From: Aquabacterium sp.
GTDB taxonomy: Bacteria; Pseudomonadota; Gammaproteobacteria; Burkholderiales; Burkholderiaceae_C
Assembly (NCBI GenBank): GCA_030654555.1
Contig: JAURXG010000435.1
Coordinates: 1-5,869, forward strand
Reading direction: 5' to 3'
DNA length: 5,869 bases
A program made the position numbers and the translations under genes. The notes beneath the pieces are model-generated. The model worked only from the letters and a program-made list of their open reading frames with translations. It did not search any database and had not been told where the DNA came from. Of the stretch, positions 1 to 5,257 are shown in pieces; the stretch's first letter is position 1; each line of letters opens with the position of its first letter.

Positions 1-696
1 GTGCACGACATCCCCGGCATCGAGCGCATCCGCTACACCACCAGCCATCCGAACGAGTTCACCCAGCGCCTGGTCGATGCCTACGGCCGGCTGCCCAAGC
101 TGGTGAACCACCTGCACCTGCCGGTGCAGCATGGCGCCGACCGCATCCTGATGGCGATGAAGCGCGGCTACACCACGCTCGAGTACAAGAGCACGATCCG
201 CAAGCTGCGTGCGGTGCGCCCCGACATCAGCCTGTCCACCGACTTCATCGTCGGCTTTCCCGGCGAGACCGAGGACGACCACCAGAAATCGCTGCGGCTG
301 ATCGAGGAGATCGGCTACGACGCGTCGTTCAGCTTCGTCTTCAGTGCCCGGCCGGGAACGCCCGCGGCCAACCTGGCCGACGACACGCCGCAGGCCTTGA
401 AGCTCAAGCGCCTGCAGCAGCTGCAGGCGCTGATCGAGCACAACGTGCAGCGCATCAGCGCCAGCCGCGTGGGCAGCGTGCAGCGCATCCTGGTCGAAGG
501 CCCCAGCCGCCGCCTCGGCCCCAACGGCGCAGCCGAACTGATGGGCCGCACCGAGTGCAACCGCATCGTCAACTTCGACGGCGGCACGCAGTCGGCGCGG
601 CTGGTGGGGCAGTTGATCGACGTGACCATCAGCCAGGCCCTGCCGCACTCACTGCGCGGCGAGGTGCTGACCCAAGAACAGACCCTGGCGGCCTGA
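1..696 (+). CDS. miaB: MiaB, tRNA-2-methylthio-N6-isopentenyladenosine synthase, C-terminal half (5' partial)
   Basis: MiaB is a radical-SAM methylthiotransferase that adds a methylthio group to i6A37 of tRNAs reading UNN codons, using two 4Fe-4S clusters. The 231 visible residues are about half of the usual ~450. The N-terminal MTTase domain and the CxxxCxxC radical-SAM cysteines lie before the window, so the GTG at base 1 is an internal valine and not a start. Visible family marks are RIRYTTSHP (residues 9-17), LPVQHG (40-45), DFIVGFPGET (81-90) and FSARPGTPA (114-122). A TRAM RNA-binding domain follows at roughly 157-223, with GRTECNRIVNF (182-192) and the closing SLRGEV (217-222). The reading frame is intact and ends in TGA, 23 nt before the stop of the convergent gene. 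Identity is very secure; full gene length is unknown. Confidence 0.96.
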   Translation: MHDIPGIERIRYTTSHPNEFTQRLVDAYGRLPKLVNHLHLPVQHGADRILMAMKRGYTTLEYKSTIRKLRAVRPDISLSTDFIVGFPGETEDDHQKSLRLIEEIGYDASFSFVFSARPGTPAANLADDTPQALKLKRLQQLQALIEHNVQRISASRVGSVQRILVEGPSRRLGPNGAAELMGRTECNRIVNFDGGTQSARLVGQLIDVTISQALPHSLRGEVLTQEQTLAA

Positions 697-722
697 GCGG
701 GCGTGCACGGCGCGGCCGCTCA
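694..722. terminator. Candidate bidirectional hairpin between convergent miaB and the small membrane-protein gene
   Basis: TGAGCGG (694-700) and CCGCTCA (716-722) are perfect 7-bp inverted arms. After one mismatch, four more pairs (702-705 with 711-714, one of them G-T) extend the stem around a 5-nt loop. The two outer triplets are the stop codons of the two converging genes. The position suits a shared terminator, but there is no T-tract on either strand, so it is not a canonical intrinsic terminator. Confidence 0.35.
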
Positions 723-1001
723 GCGGGGGCGGGACCGGAATCCCACCCACCACAGCGCCAGCGCACAACCCAGCACCATGGCGACGTAGGTGGCCATGCG
801 GCCATCCCGACCGCTGATCACCAGCCCGCCCAGCAGCGCGACCCCGGCCGCGCCGCTGCCCCAGCCGGCCAATTGCCGCCAGCGCACGGCGCCCAGTTCG
901 CGCCGCCACAGCAGCTTGGCCAGCGCCGACGCGATCATGCCCAGCGCCACGGCCGGTGCCAACAGGTTCAACAGGTGCCAGAGGACGTCGAGGGGGCCCA
1001 T
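720..1001 (-). CDS. Small three-helix membrane protein, conserved-hypothetical type
   Basis: This 93-residue protein has no function I can name. It shows three hydrophobic segments, at about residues 7-28, 44-62 and 70-88. The loop between the first two is basic (K29, R33, R34, R40, R42) and the tail is basic (RSRPR), so the positive-inside rule predicts an N-out, C-in topology in the inner membrane. The short turn between helices 2 and 3 reads GRDGRMATY (64-72) and looks like the most characteristic part. The first in-frame ATG is used; no earlier ATG or GTG is apparent just upstream, and the Shine-Dalgarno match is weak (GGCTGGATC before ATG). It is divergent from hemA and converges on miaB. 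The membrane pattern and the tidy fit between neighbours favour a real gene. Similar small membrane proteins near hemA are, to my recollection, common in Burkholderiales, but I could not check this. Confidence 0.72.
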   Translation of the reverse strand: MGPLDVLWHLLNLLAPAVALGMIASALAKLLWRRELGAVRWRQLAGWGSGAAGVALLGGLVISGRDGRMATYVAMVLGCALALWWVGFRSRPR

Positions 1002-1046
1002 GATCCAGCCGGTTGGGGTGGGTGATCGAAAGCCCGGGCTTGCAGC

Positions 1047-1060
1047 TTGATATGCGTCAA
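1047..1060. promoter_or_regulatory. FNR/Anr-like box upstream of hemA
   Basis: The sequence TTGATATGCGTCAA has the TTGA-N6-TCAA symmetry of Crp/Fnr-family sites and matches the FNR consensus TTGAT-N4-ATCAA at 9 of 10 defined bases. Its centre is at 1053.5. An extended -10-like element (TGC-GTTAAT) ends at 1089, so a transcription start near 1095 would place the box at about -41.5, the class II activator position. It lies in the divergent region and could also affect the minus-strand gene. Anaerobic control of hemA by Anr is known in Pseudomonas aeruginosa; extending it to this organism is inference. Confidence 0.55.
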
Positions 1061-1080
1061 CATGGGGGCGCGGGCCGGGG

Positions 1081-1089
1081 TGCGTTAAT
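1081..1089 (+). promoter_or_regulatory. Candidate distal hemA promoter, extended -10 (FNR-dependent type)
   Basis: TGC followed by GTTAAT gives the TGn extension plus a hexamer matching TATAAT at 4 of 6 bases. No good -35 precedes it; the FNR-like box instead sits where a class II activator would replace a -35. The predicted start is around 1094-1098, giving a leader of about 35 nt. This is a positional inference from a short motif. Confidence 0.35.
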
Positions 1090-1095
1090 CCCCTC

Positions 1096-1123
1096 CTGCC
1101 CTTTCGCCCTCGAATTCTATAAT
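1096..1123 (+). promoter_or_regulatory. Candidate proximal hemA promoter giving a leaderless transcript
   Basis: A perfect TATAAT (1118-1123) is the only strong AT-rich hexamer in this GC-rich intergenic region. The best -35 is CTGCCC (1096-1101), 3 of 6 matches with a 16-bp spacer. Only six bases separate TATAAT from the hemA ATG at 1130, so the start of transcription should fall on or within a base or two of the A of ATG. There is no Shine-Dalgarno sequence before hemA, which agrees with leaderless initiation. Confidence 0.6.
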
Positions 1124-1129
1124 CCGCCC

Positions 1130-2431
1130 ATGAGTGTGTTCACCCTCGGCCTGAACCACATGACCGCGCCGGTCGACCTGCGCGGCCGGTTTGCGTTCTC
1201 GCCCGAACAACTCTCGCCGGCATTGCGGGGCTTTCGTGAACGGCTGATGCGCGCGCTGCCCGAGGCCGCGCTGCTGTCCACCTGCAACCGCACCGAGCTG
1301 TACGTGGCCGCCGAACCGGCGCAGGTGCAGGCGCTGGTGGCGCCCACCATCGACTGGCTGGCCGCGCAGGGCGGCGTCACCGGCGACCAGTTGCGCCAGC
1401 ACACCTACGTGCTCGAACACCGCGACGCCGCGCGCCACGCCTTCCGCGTCGCCTCGGGCCTCGATTCGATGGTGCTGGGCGAGCCGCAGATCCTCGGCCA
1501 GATGAAGCAGGCGGTGCGCGAGGCCGATGCCGCCGGCACGCTGGGCACCACGCTGCACCAGCTGTTCCAGCGCTCGTTCTCGGTGGCGAAAGACGTTCGC
1601 ACCTCGACCGAGATCGGCGCGCATTCGATCAGCATGGCCGCGGCCTCGGTGCGGCTGGCCGCGCAGCTGTTCGAGGACCTGCGCGACATCAACATCCTGT
1701 TCGTCGGCGCCGGCGAGATGATCGAGCTGGTGGCCACGCACTTTGCCGCCCGCTCGCCCAAGGGCATGGCGATCGCCAACCGCACGCTCGAGCGCGGCGA
1801 AAAGCTCGCCGGCCGCTTCGGCGGCCAGGCGCTGCGGCTGGCCGACCTGCCGACCCGGCTGCACGAGTTCGACGCCATCGTCTCCTGCACCGCCAGCACG
1901 CTGCCGATCATCGGCCTGGGCGCCGTGCGCAGTGCGCTGAAGGCACGCCGCCACCGCCCGATGTTCATGGTCGACCTGGCCGTGCCGCGAGACATCGAGC
2001 CCGAGGTCGGCAGCCTGTCCGACGTCTACCTCTACACCGTCGACGACCTGTCGGCGGTGGTGCAATCCGCCGGCGAGAAACGGCAAGCCGCCGTGGCGCA
2101 GGCCGAGGCCATCATCGACGCCGGCGTGCAGAGCTTCACCCACTGGCTCGACCAGCGCGCCACCGTGCCGCTGATCCAGGCGCTGCACGCACAGGCTGAC
2201 GACTGGCGCACCGCCGAGATCGCCCGCGCCCGCAAGCAGCTGGCCAAGGGCGCGTCGATCGACAGCGTGCTCGAGGCGCTGTCCAAGGGCCTGACGCAGA
2301 AGATGCTGCACGGCCCGCTGGCCGAATTGCACGCCAGCGACGGCGAGGCCCGGCTGCAGATGGCGCAGACCGTCTCGCGCCTGTTCCTGCGCAACACCGC
2401 CCGCAACCCCGCGGCGGACGACAACCCCTAG
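1130..2431 (+). CDS. hemA: Glutamyl-tRNA reductase HemA
   Basis: HemA reduces glutamyl-tRNA(Glu) with NADPH to glutamate-1-semialdehyde, the first committed step of C5-pathway tetrapyrrole and heme synthesis in the cytoplasm. The protein has 433 residues, close to the family norm of ~420. The N-terminal catalytic domain opens with FTLGLNHMTAPVDLR and carries the thioester-forming Cys52 in LLSTCNRTE (48-56), then VASGLDSMVLGEPQILGQ (107-124). The NADPH domain has VGAGEMIEL (192-200) and ANRTLERGEKLA (216-227). VDLAVPRDIEPEVG (281-294) and VDDL (304-307) lead into the helical dimerisation domain (~315-420). The ATG at 1130 is chosen because family homology begins there; a GTG at 1022 and an ATG at 1013 in the same frame would add 36-39 unrelated residues. 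There is no Shine-Dalgarno, in keeping with a leaderless mRNA. It ends in TAG after Asn-Pro, the only complete gene here not ending in TGA. Confidence 0.97.
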   Translation: MSVFTLGLNHMTAPVDLRGRFAFSPEQLSPALRGFRERLMRALPEAALLSTCNRTELYVAAEPAQVQALVAPTIDWLAAQGGVTGDQLRQHTYVLEHRDAARHAFRVASGLDSMVLGEPQILGQMKQAVREADAAGTLGTTLHQLFQRSFSVAKDVRTSTEIGAHSISMAAASVRLAAQLFEDLRDINILFVGAGEMIELVATHFAARSPKGMAIANRTLERGEKLAGRFGGQALRLADLPTRLHEFDAIVSCTASTLPIIGLGAVRSALKARRHRPMFMVDLAVPRDIEPEVGSLSDVYLYTVDDLSAVVQSAGEKRQAAVAQAEAIIDAGVQSFTHWLDQRATVPLIQALHAQADDWRTAEIARARKQLAKGASIDSVLEALSKGLTQKMLHGPLAELHASDGEARLQMAQTVSRLFLRNTARNPAADDNP

Positions 2432-2500
2432 CTTTTCAGCCCGCTGCCTGCACGCTGGCCGGACCGGGCTGGCGTGCAGGCAGCGCCTGTGCGCCGATGA
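2432..2500 (+). other. Open readthrough extension of hemA ending on the prfA start codon
   Basis: After the hemA TAG (2429-2431) the same frame is open for 22 sense codons and ends at TGA 2498-2500, which overlaps the prfA ATG (2497-2499) as ATGA. The stop context is weak by known rules: UAG is followed by C, and the last residue is proline, which slows peptide release. UAG is read only by RF1, the product of the next gene. A ribosome reading through would cross the whole hairpin at 2442-2485. The frame and overlap are seen directly; readthrough and regulation are inferred. In GC-rich DNA a 22-codon open frame is not rare, so chance remains possible. Confidence 0.35.
2442..2485 (+). promoter_or_regulatory. 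Strong hairpin in the hemA-prfA intergenic region
   Basis: CGCTGCCTGCACGC (2442-2455) pairs perfectly with GCGTGCAGGCAGCG (2472-2485) over 14 bp. Two wobble pairs and three G-C pairs (2456-2460 with 2467-2471) can lengthen it to 19 bp with a 6-nt loop. It begins 10 nt after the hemA stop and ends 11 nt before the prfA ATG, so it would crowd or hide the prfA initiation region. No T-tract follows, so it is a poor candidate for an intrinsic terminator. A translational control structure, a transcription attenuator that needs Rho, or an mRNA-stability hairpin are all possible. Confidence 0.7.
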
Positions 2501-3591
2501 AAGACTCCCTCCGCCTGCAACTGCAACGCCTGACCATGCGCCTGGCGGAGCTGGACGCGCACCTGGCCGACCCCAAGCTCAGCCAGGACATCAACCGCTA
2601 CCGCAGCGTGGCGCGTGAGCAGGCCGAGGCCAGCGCGCTGGTGCAGCGCTTCAGCGCCTACGAGCAGCGCGAAGCCGACCTGGCCAGCGCGCGCGAGATG
2701 CTGGCCCAGCCGGGGCAGGACGCCGACATGGCCGAGATGGCGCGCGAGGAGATCGCCGCCGCCGAGGCCGACCTGGCCCGATTGCTGGCCGAACTGCAGG
2801 CCGCGCTGCTGCCGCGCGACCCCGACGATCAGCGCAACGCCTTCGTCGAGATCCGCGCCGGCACCGGGGGCGACGAATCGGCGTTGTTCGCCGGCGACCT
2901 GGCACGCATGTACCTGCGCTTCTGCGAGCGCCAAGGCTGGCGCACCGAGATCTTGAGCGAGAACGCCAGCGACCTGGGCGGCTACAAGGAGCTGGTGCTG
3001 CGGGTGGAGGGCGCCAACGTCTACGGCCAGCTCAAGTTCGAATCGGGCGGGCATCGCGTGCAGCGGGTGCCGGCCACCGAATCGCAGGGCCGCATCCACA
3101 CCAGCGCCTGCACCGTGGCGGTGATGCCCGAGCCCGACGAGACCACCGAGATCACGCTGAACCCGGCCGACCTGCGCATCGACACCTTCCGCGCCAGCGG
3201 CGCCGGCGGCCAGCACGTCAACAAGACCGACTCGGCCATCCGCATCACCCACCTGCCCACCGGCCTGGTGGCCGAGTGCCAGGACGACCGCAGCCAGCAC
3301 CGCAACAAGGCCAAGGCGCTGGCGGTGCTGCAGGCGCGGCTGCGCGACCGCGAACGCGCCGAGCGCGAGGCCAAGGAGGCCGCCCACCGCAAGAGTCTGG
3401 TGGGCACCGGTGACCGCAGCGACCGCATCCGCACCTACAACTTCCCGCAGGGGCGGCTGACCGACCACCGCATCAACCTCACGCTGTACAAGCTGGGTGC
3501 GATCATGGACGGCGACCTGGCCGACGTGGTGGCCGCACTGCAGGCGGCGCAGGCGCAGGACCAGCTGGCCGCGCTGGAAGGCGCGGCGTGA
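2497..3591 (+). CDS. prfA: Peptide chain release factor 1 (RF1)
   Basis: RF1 recognises UAA and UAG in the ribosomal A site and triggers peptidyl-tRNA hydrolysis. The 364-residue length is typical. Domain 1 is the helical N-terminal region (~1-105). VEIRAGTGGDESALFA follows at 117-132. The codon-reading PAT tripeptide lies at 192-194 in RVPATESQGRIHTSA and separates RF1 from RF2, which has SPF. The catalytic GGQ is at 237-239 in SGAGGQHVNKTDSAIR, and its Gln239 is the target of PrmC, encoded next. The C-terminal region includes GDRSDRIRTYNFPQGRLTDHR (305-325). The ATG at 2497 fits the family start (MKxSLRxQLxRL), although no Shine-Dalgarno is visible and a strong hairpin ends 11 nt upstream. 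Its TGA overlaps the prmC GTG. It probably depends on hemA transcription, as in the enteric hemA-prfA operon, since no internal promoter is apparent. Confidence 0.97.
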   Translation: MKDSLRLQLQRLTMRLAELDAHLADPKLSQDINRYRSVAREQAEASALVQRFSAYEQREADLASAREMLAQPGQDADMAEMAREEIAAAEADLARLLAELQAALLPRDPDDQRNAFVEIRAGTGGDESALFAGDLARMYLRFCERQGWRTEILSENASDLGGYKELVLRVEGANVYGQLKFESGGHRVQRVPATESQGRIHTSACTVAVMPEPDETTEITLNPADLRIDTFRASGAGGQHVNKTDSAIRITHLPTGLVAECQDDRSQHRNKAKALAVLQARLRDRERAEREAKEAAHRKSLVGTGDRSDRIRTYNFPQGRLTDHRINLTLYKLGAIMDGDLADVVAALQAAQAQDQLAALEGAA

Positions 3592-4448
3592 CCGGCGCGC
3601 CGGCGCCGCGCGCCGAGCCGCTGACCGTGGCCCAGGCGCTGGCGTGGGCGCAGGCCCAGGGGCTGGACCGGCTGGATGCCCAGCTGCTGCTGGGCCACGG
3701 GCTGCAGCAGGGCCGCGGCTGGCTGATCGCGCACGACGACCACCCGCTGCCCGCCGCCAAGGCACAGGCCTTCACCGAGGGCTGTCGCCGCCGCGCCGCG
3801 GGCGAGCCGCTGGCCTATGTGCTGGGCGAACGTGAATTCCACGGCCTCACGCTGCAGGTCTCGCCGGCGGTGCTGGTGCCACGCCCCGACACCGAAACCC
3901 TGGTCGACTGGGCGCTGGAGCTGCTGCCCACCCTCGAAACCGCGCAACCGCGCGTGATCGACCTGGGCACCGGCAGCGGCGCCATCGCGCTGGCCGTGGC
4001 TTATCGCCACCCCGCCGCCGCGGTGGTCGCCACCGACCTCAGCCGCGAGGCGCTGGCCGTCGCCCGCGCCAATGCGCAGCGCCTGGGCCTGCCCGTCGCC
4101 TTCGCCGAAGGCGCCTGGTGGGCCGCCGTGCCGGCCGATGCACGCTACGACCTGGTGCTGTCCAACCCCCCCTACATCGCCGGCGACGACGCCCACCTGC
4201 CGGCGCTGCGCCACGAGCCGCTGCTGGCGCTGACGCCGGGCGGCGACGGGCTGGGTGCGCTGCGCGAAATCGTGGCCGGCGCGCCGGCCCATCTGCGGCC
4301 GGGCGGCTGGCTGCTGCTGGAACATGGCTGGGATCAGGCCGACGCGGTGGCCGCGTTGTTGCGCGACGCCGGCTTCGCGCAGATCAGCACCCGACGCGAC
4401 ATCGCGCAGCGGCCGCGCTGCACCGGAGGGTGCCGCCGCCAGCCCTGA
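3588..4448 (+). CDS. prmC: Release factor glutamine methyltransferase PrmC (HemK)
   Basis: PrmC uses S-adenosylmethionine to N5-methylate the glutamine of the GGQ motif in RF1 and RF2, which raises their release activity. The 286 residues match the family length. A helical N-terminal substrate-binding domain (~1-80, with GEPLAYVLGEREFHG at 72-86) leads to VLVPRPDTE (95-103). The SAM-binding motif is DLGTGSGAIALA (125-136), D150 is the acidic residue after strand 2, and the catalytic NPPY is at 193-196. The GTG start overlaps the prfA stop (GTGA) and is preceded by GGAAGG (3576-3581) at a 6-nt spacing, so translation is likely coupled to RF1, its substrate. A GC-rich 8-bp inverted repeat (3593-3600 with 3608-3615) lies just inside the coding start. 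The C-terminus (RCTGGCRRQP) runs a few residues past the usual end of the family. Confidence 0.95.
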   Translation: MTGAPAPRAEPLTVAQALAWAQAQGLDRLDAQLLLGHGLQQGRGWLIAHDDHPLPAAKAQAFTEGCRRRAAGEPLAYVLGEREFHGLTLQVSPAVLVPRPDTETLVDWALELLPTLETAQPRVIDLGTGSGAIALAVAYRHPAAAVVATDLSREALAVARANAQRLGLPVAFAEGAWWAAVPADARYDLVLSNPPYIAGDDAHLPALRHEPLLALTPGGDGLGALREIVAGAPAHLRPGGWLLLEHGWDQADAVAALLRDAGFAQISTRRDIAQRPRCTGGCRRQP

Positions 4449-4501
4449 AAGGGCCCGCGCCGAATCATTGAACAGGCCATGATGCGGCGCACAAATGAAG
4501 G

Positions 4502-4530
4502 TTCACGGCACAGGCACTGCGGCGTAGGAT
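4502..4530 (+). promoter_or_regulatory. Candidate sigma-70 promoter for the exported-protein gene
   Basis: TTCACG (4502-4507) and TAGGAT (4525-4530) each match the consensus at 4 of 6 bases, with an ideal 17-bp spacer. The predicted start near 4537 would give a leader of about 46 nt to the ATG at 4583. This suggests the gene is transcribed separately from prmC. The weaker pair TTGAAC (4468-4473) and ACAAAT (4491-4496) is an alternative. Confidence 0.4.
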
Positions 4531-4582
4531 GGTTTGCATGCCGCCTGGATGCCCAGGCTGGTGCACCAACCGGGGAACGAGC

Positions 4583-5113
4583 ATGCCGCGCAAGATCCTT
4601 CTGCTGCTGAGTGTCGCGGGCGTCATCGTGGGGTCGGCGGGCGTGCAGGCCCAGGGACTGATGCCCGCGCCCGACGCCCTGGGGGGCCCGTTCTGGCAGG
4701 CCCGGTTCGAGCGGGACAGCGTCTCGCTGCTGCCTCCGGGTCTGGTGGCGCCGGTGGCCAGCGTCGGCACGGCACAGAACCTGCGGCTGCTGGGTGACTA
4801 CCAGTTCAGCAGCCTGCGCCTGGGCGAGACCGGCGGCCTGCGGCTGACCGGCGGCCTGCTGATCCAGTTGCGCCAACCACAAGGCGGCGTGCCGACCAAC
4901 GACCTGCCCGCGGCCCTGCCCTATGCCGGCGTCGGCTGGGCCACTGGCCGCGGCGACGGCGCCTGGGGTTTCAGCGCCGACCTGGGCCTGGCTGCCCAGG
5001 GCCTGGGCTCGCTGCGCCTGGATCGCCTGGTCAACGGCGGCGGCAGCCTCAGCGTGGACGGTTCACTGCGCCTGCTGCCGATGATCCACCTGGGCGTGAG
5101 CCTGGCGTTCTGA
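4583..5113 (+). CDS. Exported protein of unknown function, probably a small outer-membrane beta-barrel
   Basis: I do not recognise a named family. The 176-residue product begins with a clear signal peptide: MPRK, then a hydrophobic core (residues 5-19), with likely cleavage after VQA (residue 23), leaving about 153 residues. The mature part is rich in Gly, Leu and Ser. It has strand-like alternation in LRLLGDYQFSSLRLG (67-81), GGLRLTGGLLIQL (84-96), LPYAGVGWA (112-120), WGFSADLGLAAQG (128-140) and LRLLPMIHLGVSLAF (162-176). The last segment ends in phenylalanine, as many Bam-dependent outer-membrane proteins do. There are no cysteines, so it is not a lipoprotein or a disulfide protein. The ATG at 4583 is chosen because it starts the signal peptide and follows GGGGAA (4572-4577); an in-frame ATG at 4529 would spoil the signal peptide. 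A surface or periplasmic role is inferred from these features only. Confidence 0.78.
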   Translation: MPRKILLLLSVAGVIVGSAGVQAQGLMPAPDALGGPFWQARFERDSVSLLPPGLVAPVASVGTAQNLRLLGDYQFSSLRLGETGGLRLTGGLLIQLRQPQGGVPTNDLPAALPYAGVGWATGRGDGAWGFSADLGLAAQGLGSLRLDRLVNGGGSLSVDGSLRLLPMIHLGVSLAF

Positions 5114-5163
5114 CCGCGCCCTGAACCAATCGCGCCGTGCCGGGTCGCACGCGGATGGCGGTT

Positions 5164-5183
5164 GCTGGGGCCATCGCCCCGGC
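5164..5183 (+). terminator. GC-rich hairpin downstream of the exported-protein gene
   Basis: GCTGGGGC (5164-5171) and GCCCCGGC (5176-5183) form an 8-bp stem (one T-G wobble) with a CATC loop, 50 nt after the stop at 5113 and before the grxD promoter-like element. The position suits a terminator, but no T-tract follows, so the assignment is weak. Confidence 0.3.
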
Positions 5184-5210
5184 GCCGCGCTGATGCGGTG
5201 CGCTTTGCCG

Positions 5211-5216
5211 TATAAA
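5211..5216 (+). promoter_or_regulatory. Candidate -10 element for grxD-ubiX
   Basis: TATAAA matches the -10 consensus at 5 of 6 bases and stands out in a GC-rich region. The best -35 (CTGATG, 5190-5195) is poor and only 15 bp away, so the promoter may be weak or need an activator. It would start a transcript near 5223 with a leader of about 35 nt to the grxD ATG. Confidence 0.45.
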
Positions 5217-5246
5217 GCGCACCTGACACAACCCCGTCCCAGTTTC

Positions 5247-5250
5247 AGGA
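5247..5250 (+). promoter_or_regulatory. grxD ribosome binding site
   Basis: AGGA (within CAGGAAA) lies 7 nt before the ATG at 5258. It is one of the clearest Shine-Dalgarno sites in the window and fixes the grxD start. Confidence 0.75.
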
Positions 5251-5257
5251 AATCGAC

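Noticed and set aside
1..3. GTG at base 1 as the start of miaB
   Set aside because: The sequence at this point is the interior of MiaB; the Fe-S cysteines and N-terminal domain must lie upstream of the window.
555..1025. Plus-strand open frame of 156 codons spanning the end of miaB and the small membrane gene
   Set aside because: Overlaps miaB in another frame and is rich in Arg, Gln, Pro and His without structure; the opposite strand gives a coherent three-helix membrane protein instead.
1013..1129. N-terminal extension of hemA from the upstream ATG at 1013
   Set aside because: Family homology starts at the ATG at 1130, and the extension would place the promoter TATAAT inside the coding region.
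1085..2332. Long open frame on the minus strand opposite hemA (415 codons)
   Set aside because: Antisense of a secure hemA gene; the product is low-complexity (His, Gln, Arg, Gly, Ala) with no domain or motif. It is a codon-bias shadow expected in GC-rich DNA.
2428..3765. Long open frame on the minus strand opposite prfA (445 codons), continued by another opposite prmC (3435-4325)
   Set aside because: Lies over certain prfA and prmC coding sequence, has Ala/Gly/Gln/Arg-rich composition and no recognisable family; a shadow.
4388..4448. Possible frameshift at the 3' end of prmC, because the last residues (CRRQP) run past the usual family end
   Set aside because: The conserved RRD...RCTGG ending is in frame and full length; a few extra residues before the stop are normal variation.
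4442..4454. GCCCT-GAA-AGGGC hairpin overlapping the prmC stop codon as a terminator
   Set aside because: Only a 5-bp stem with a 3-nt loop and no T-tract; too weak to call.
4334..4882. Minus-strand open frame across the prmC / exported-protein junction
   Set aside because: Gln/Arg/Ala-rich product with no motif, opposite two better-supported genes; a shadow.
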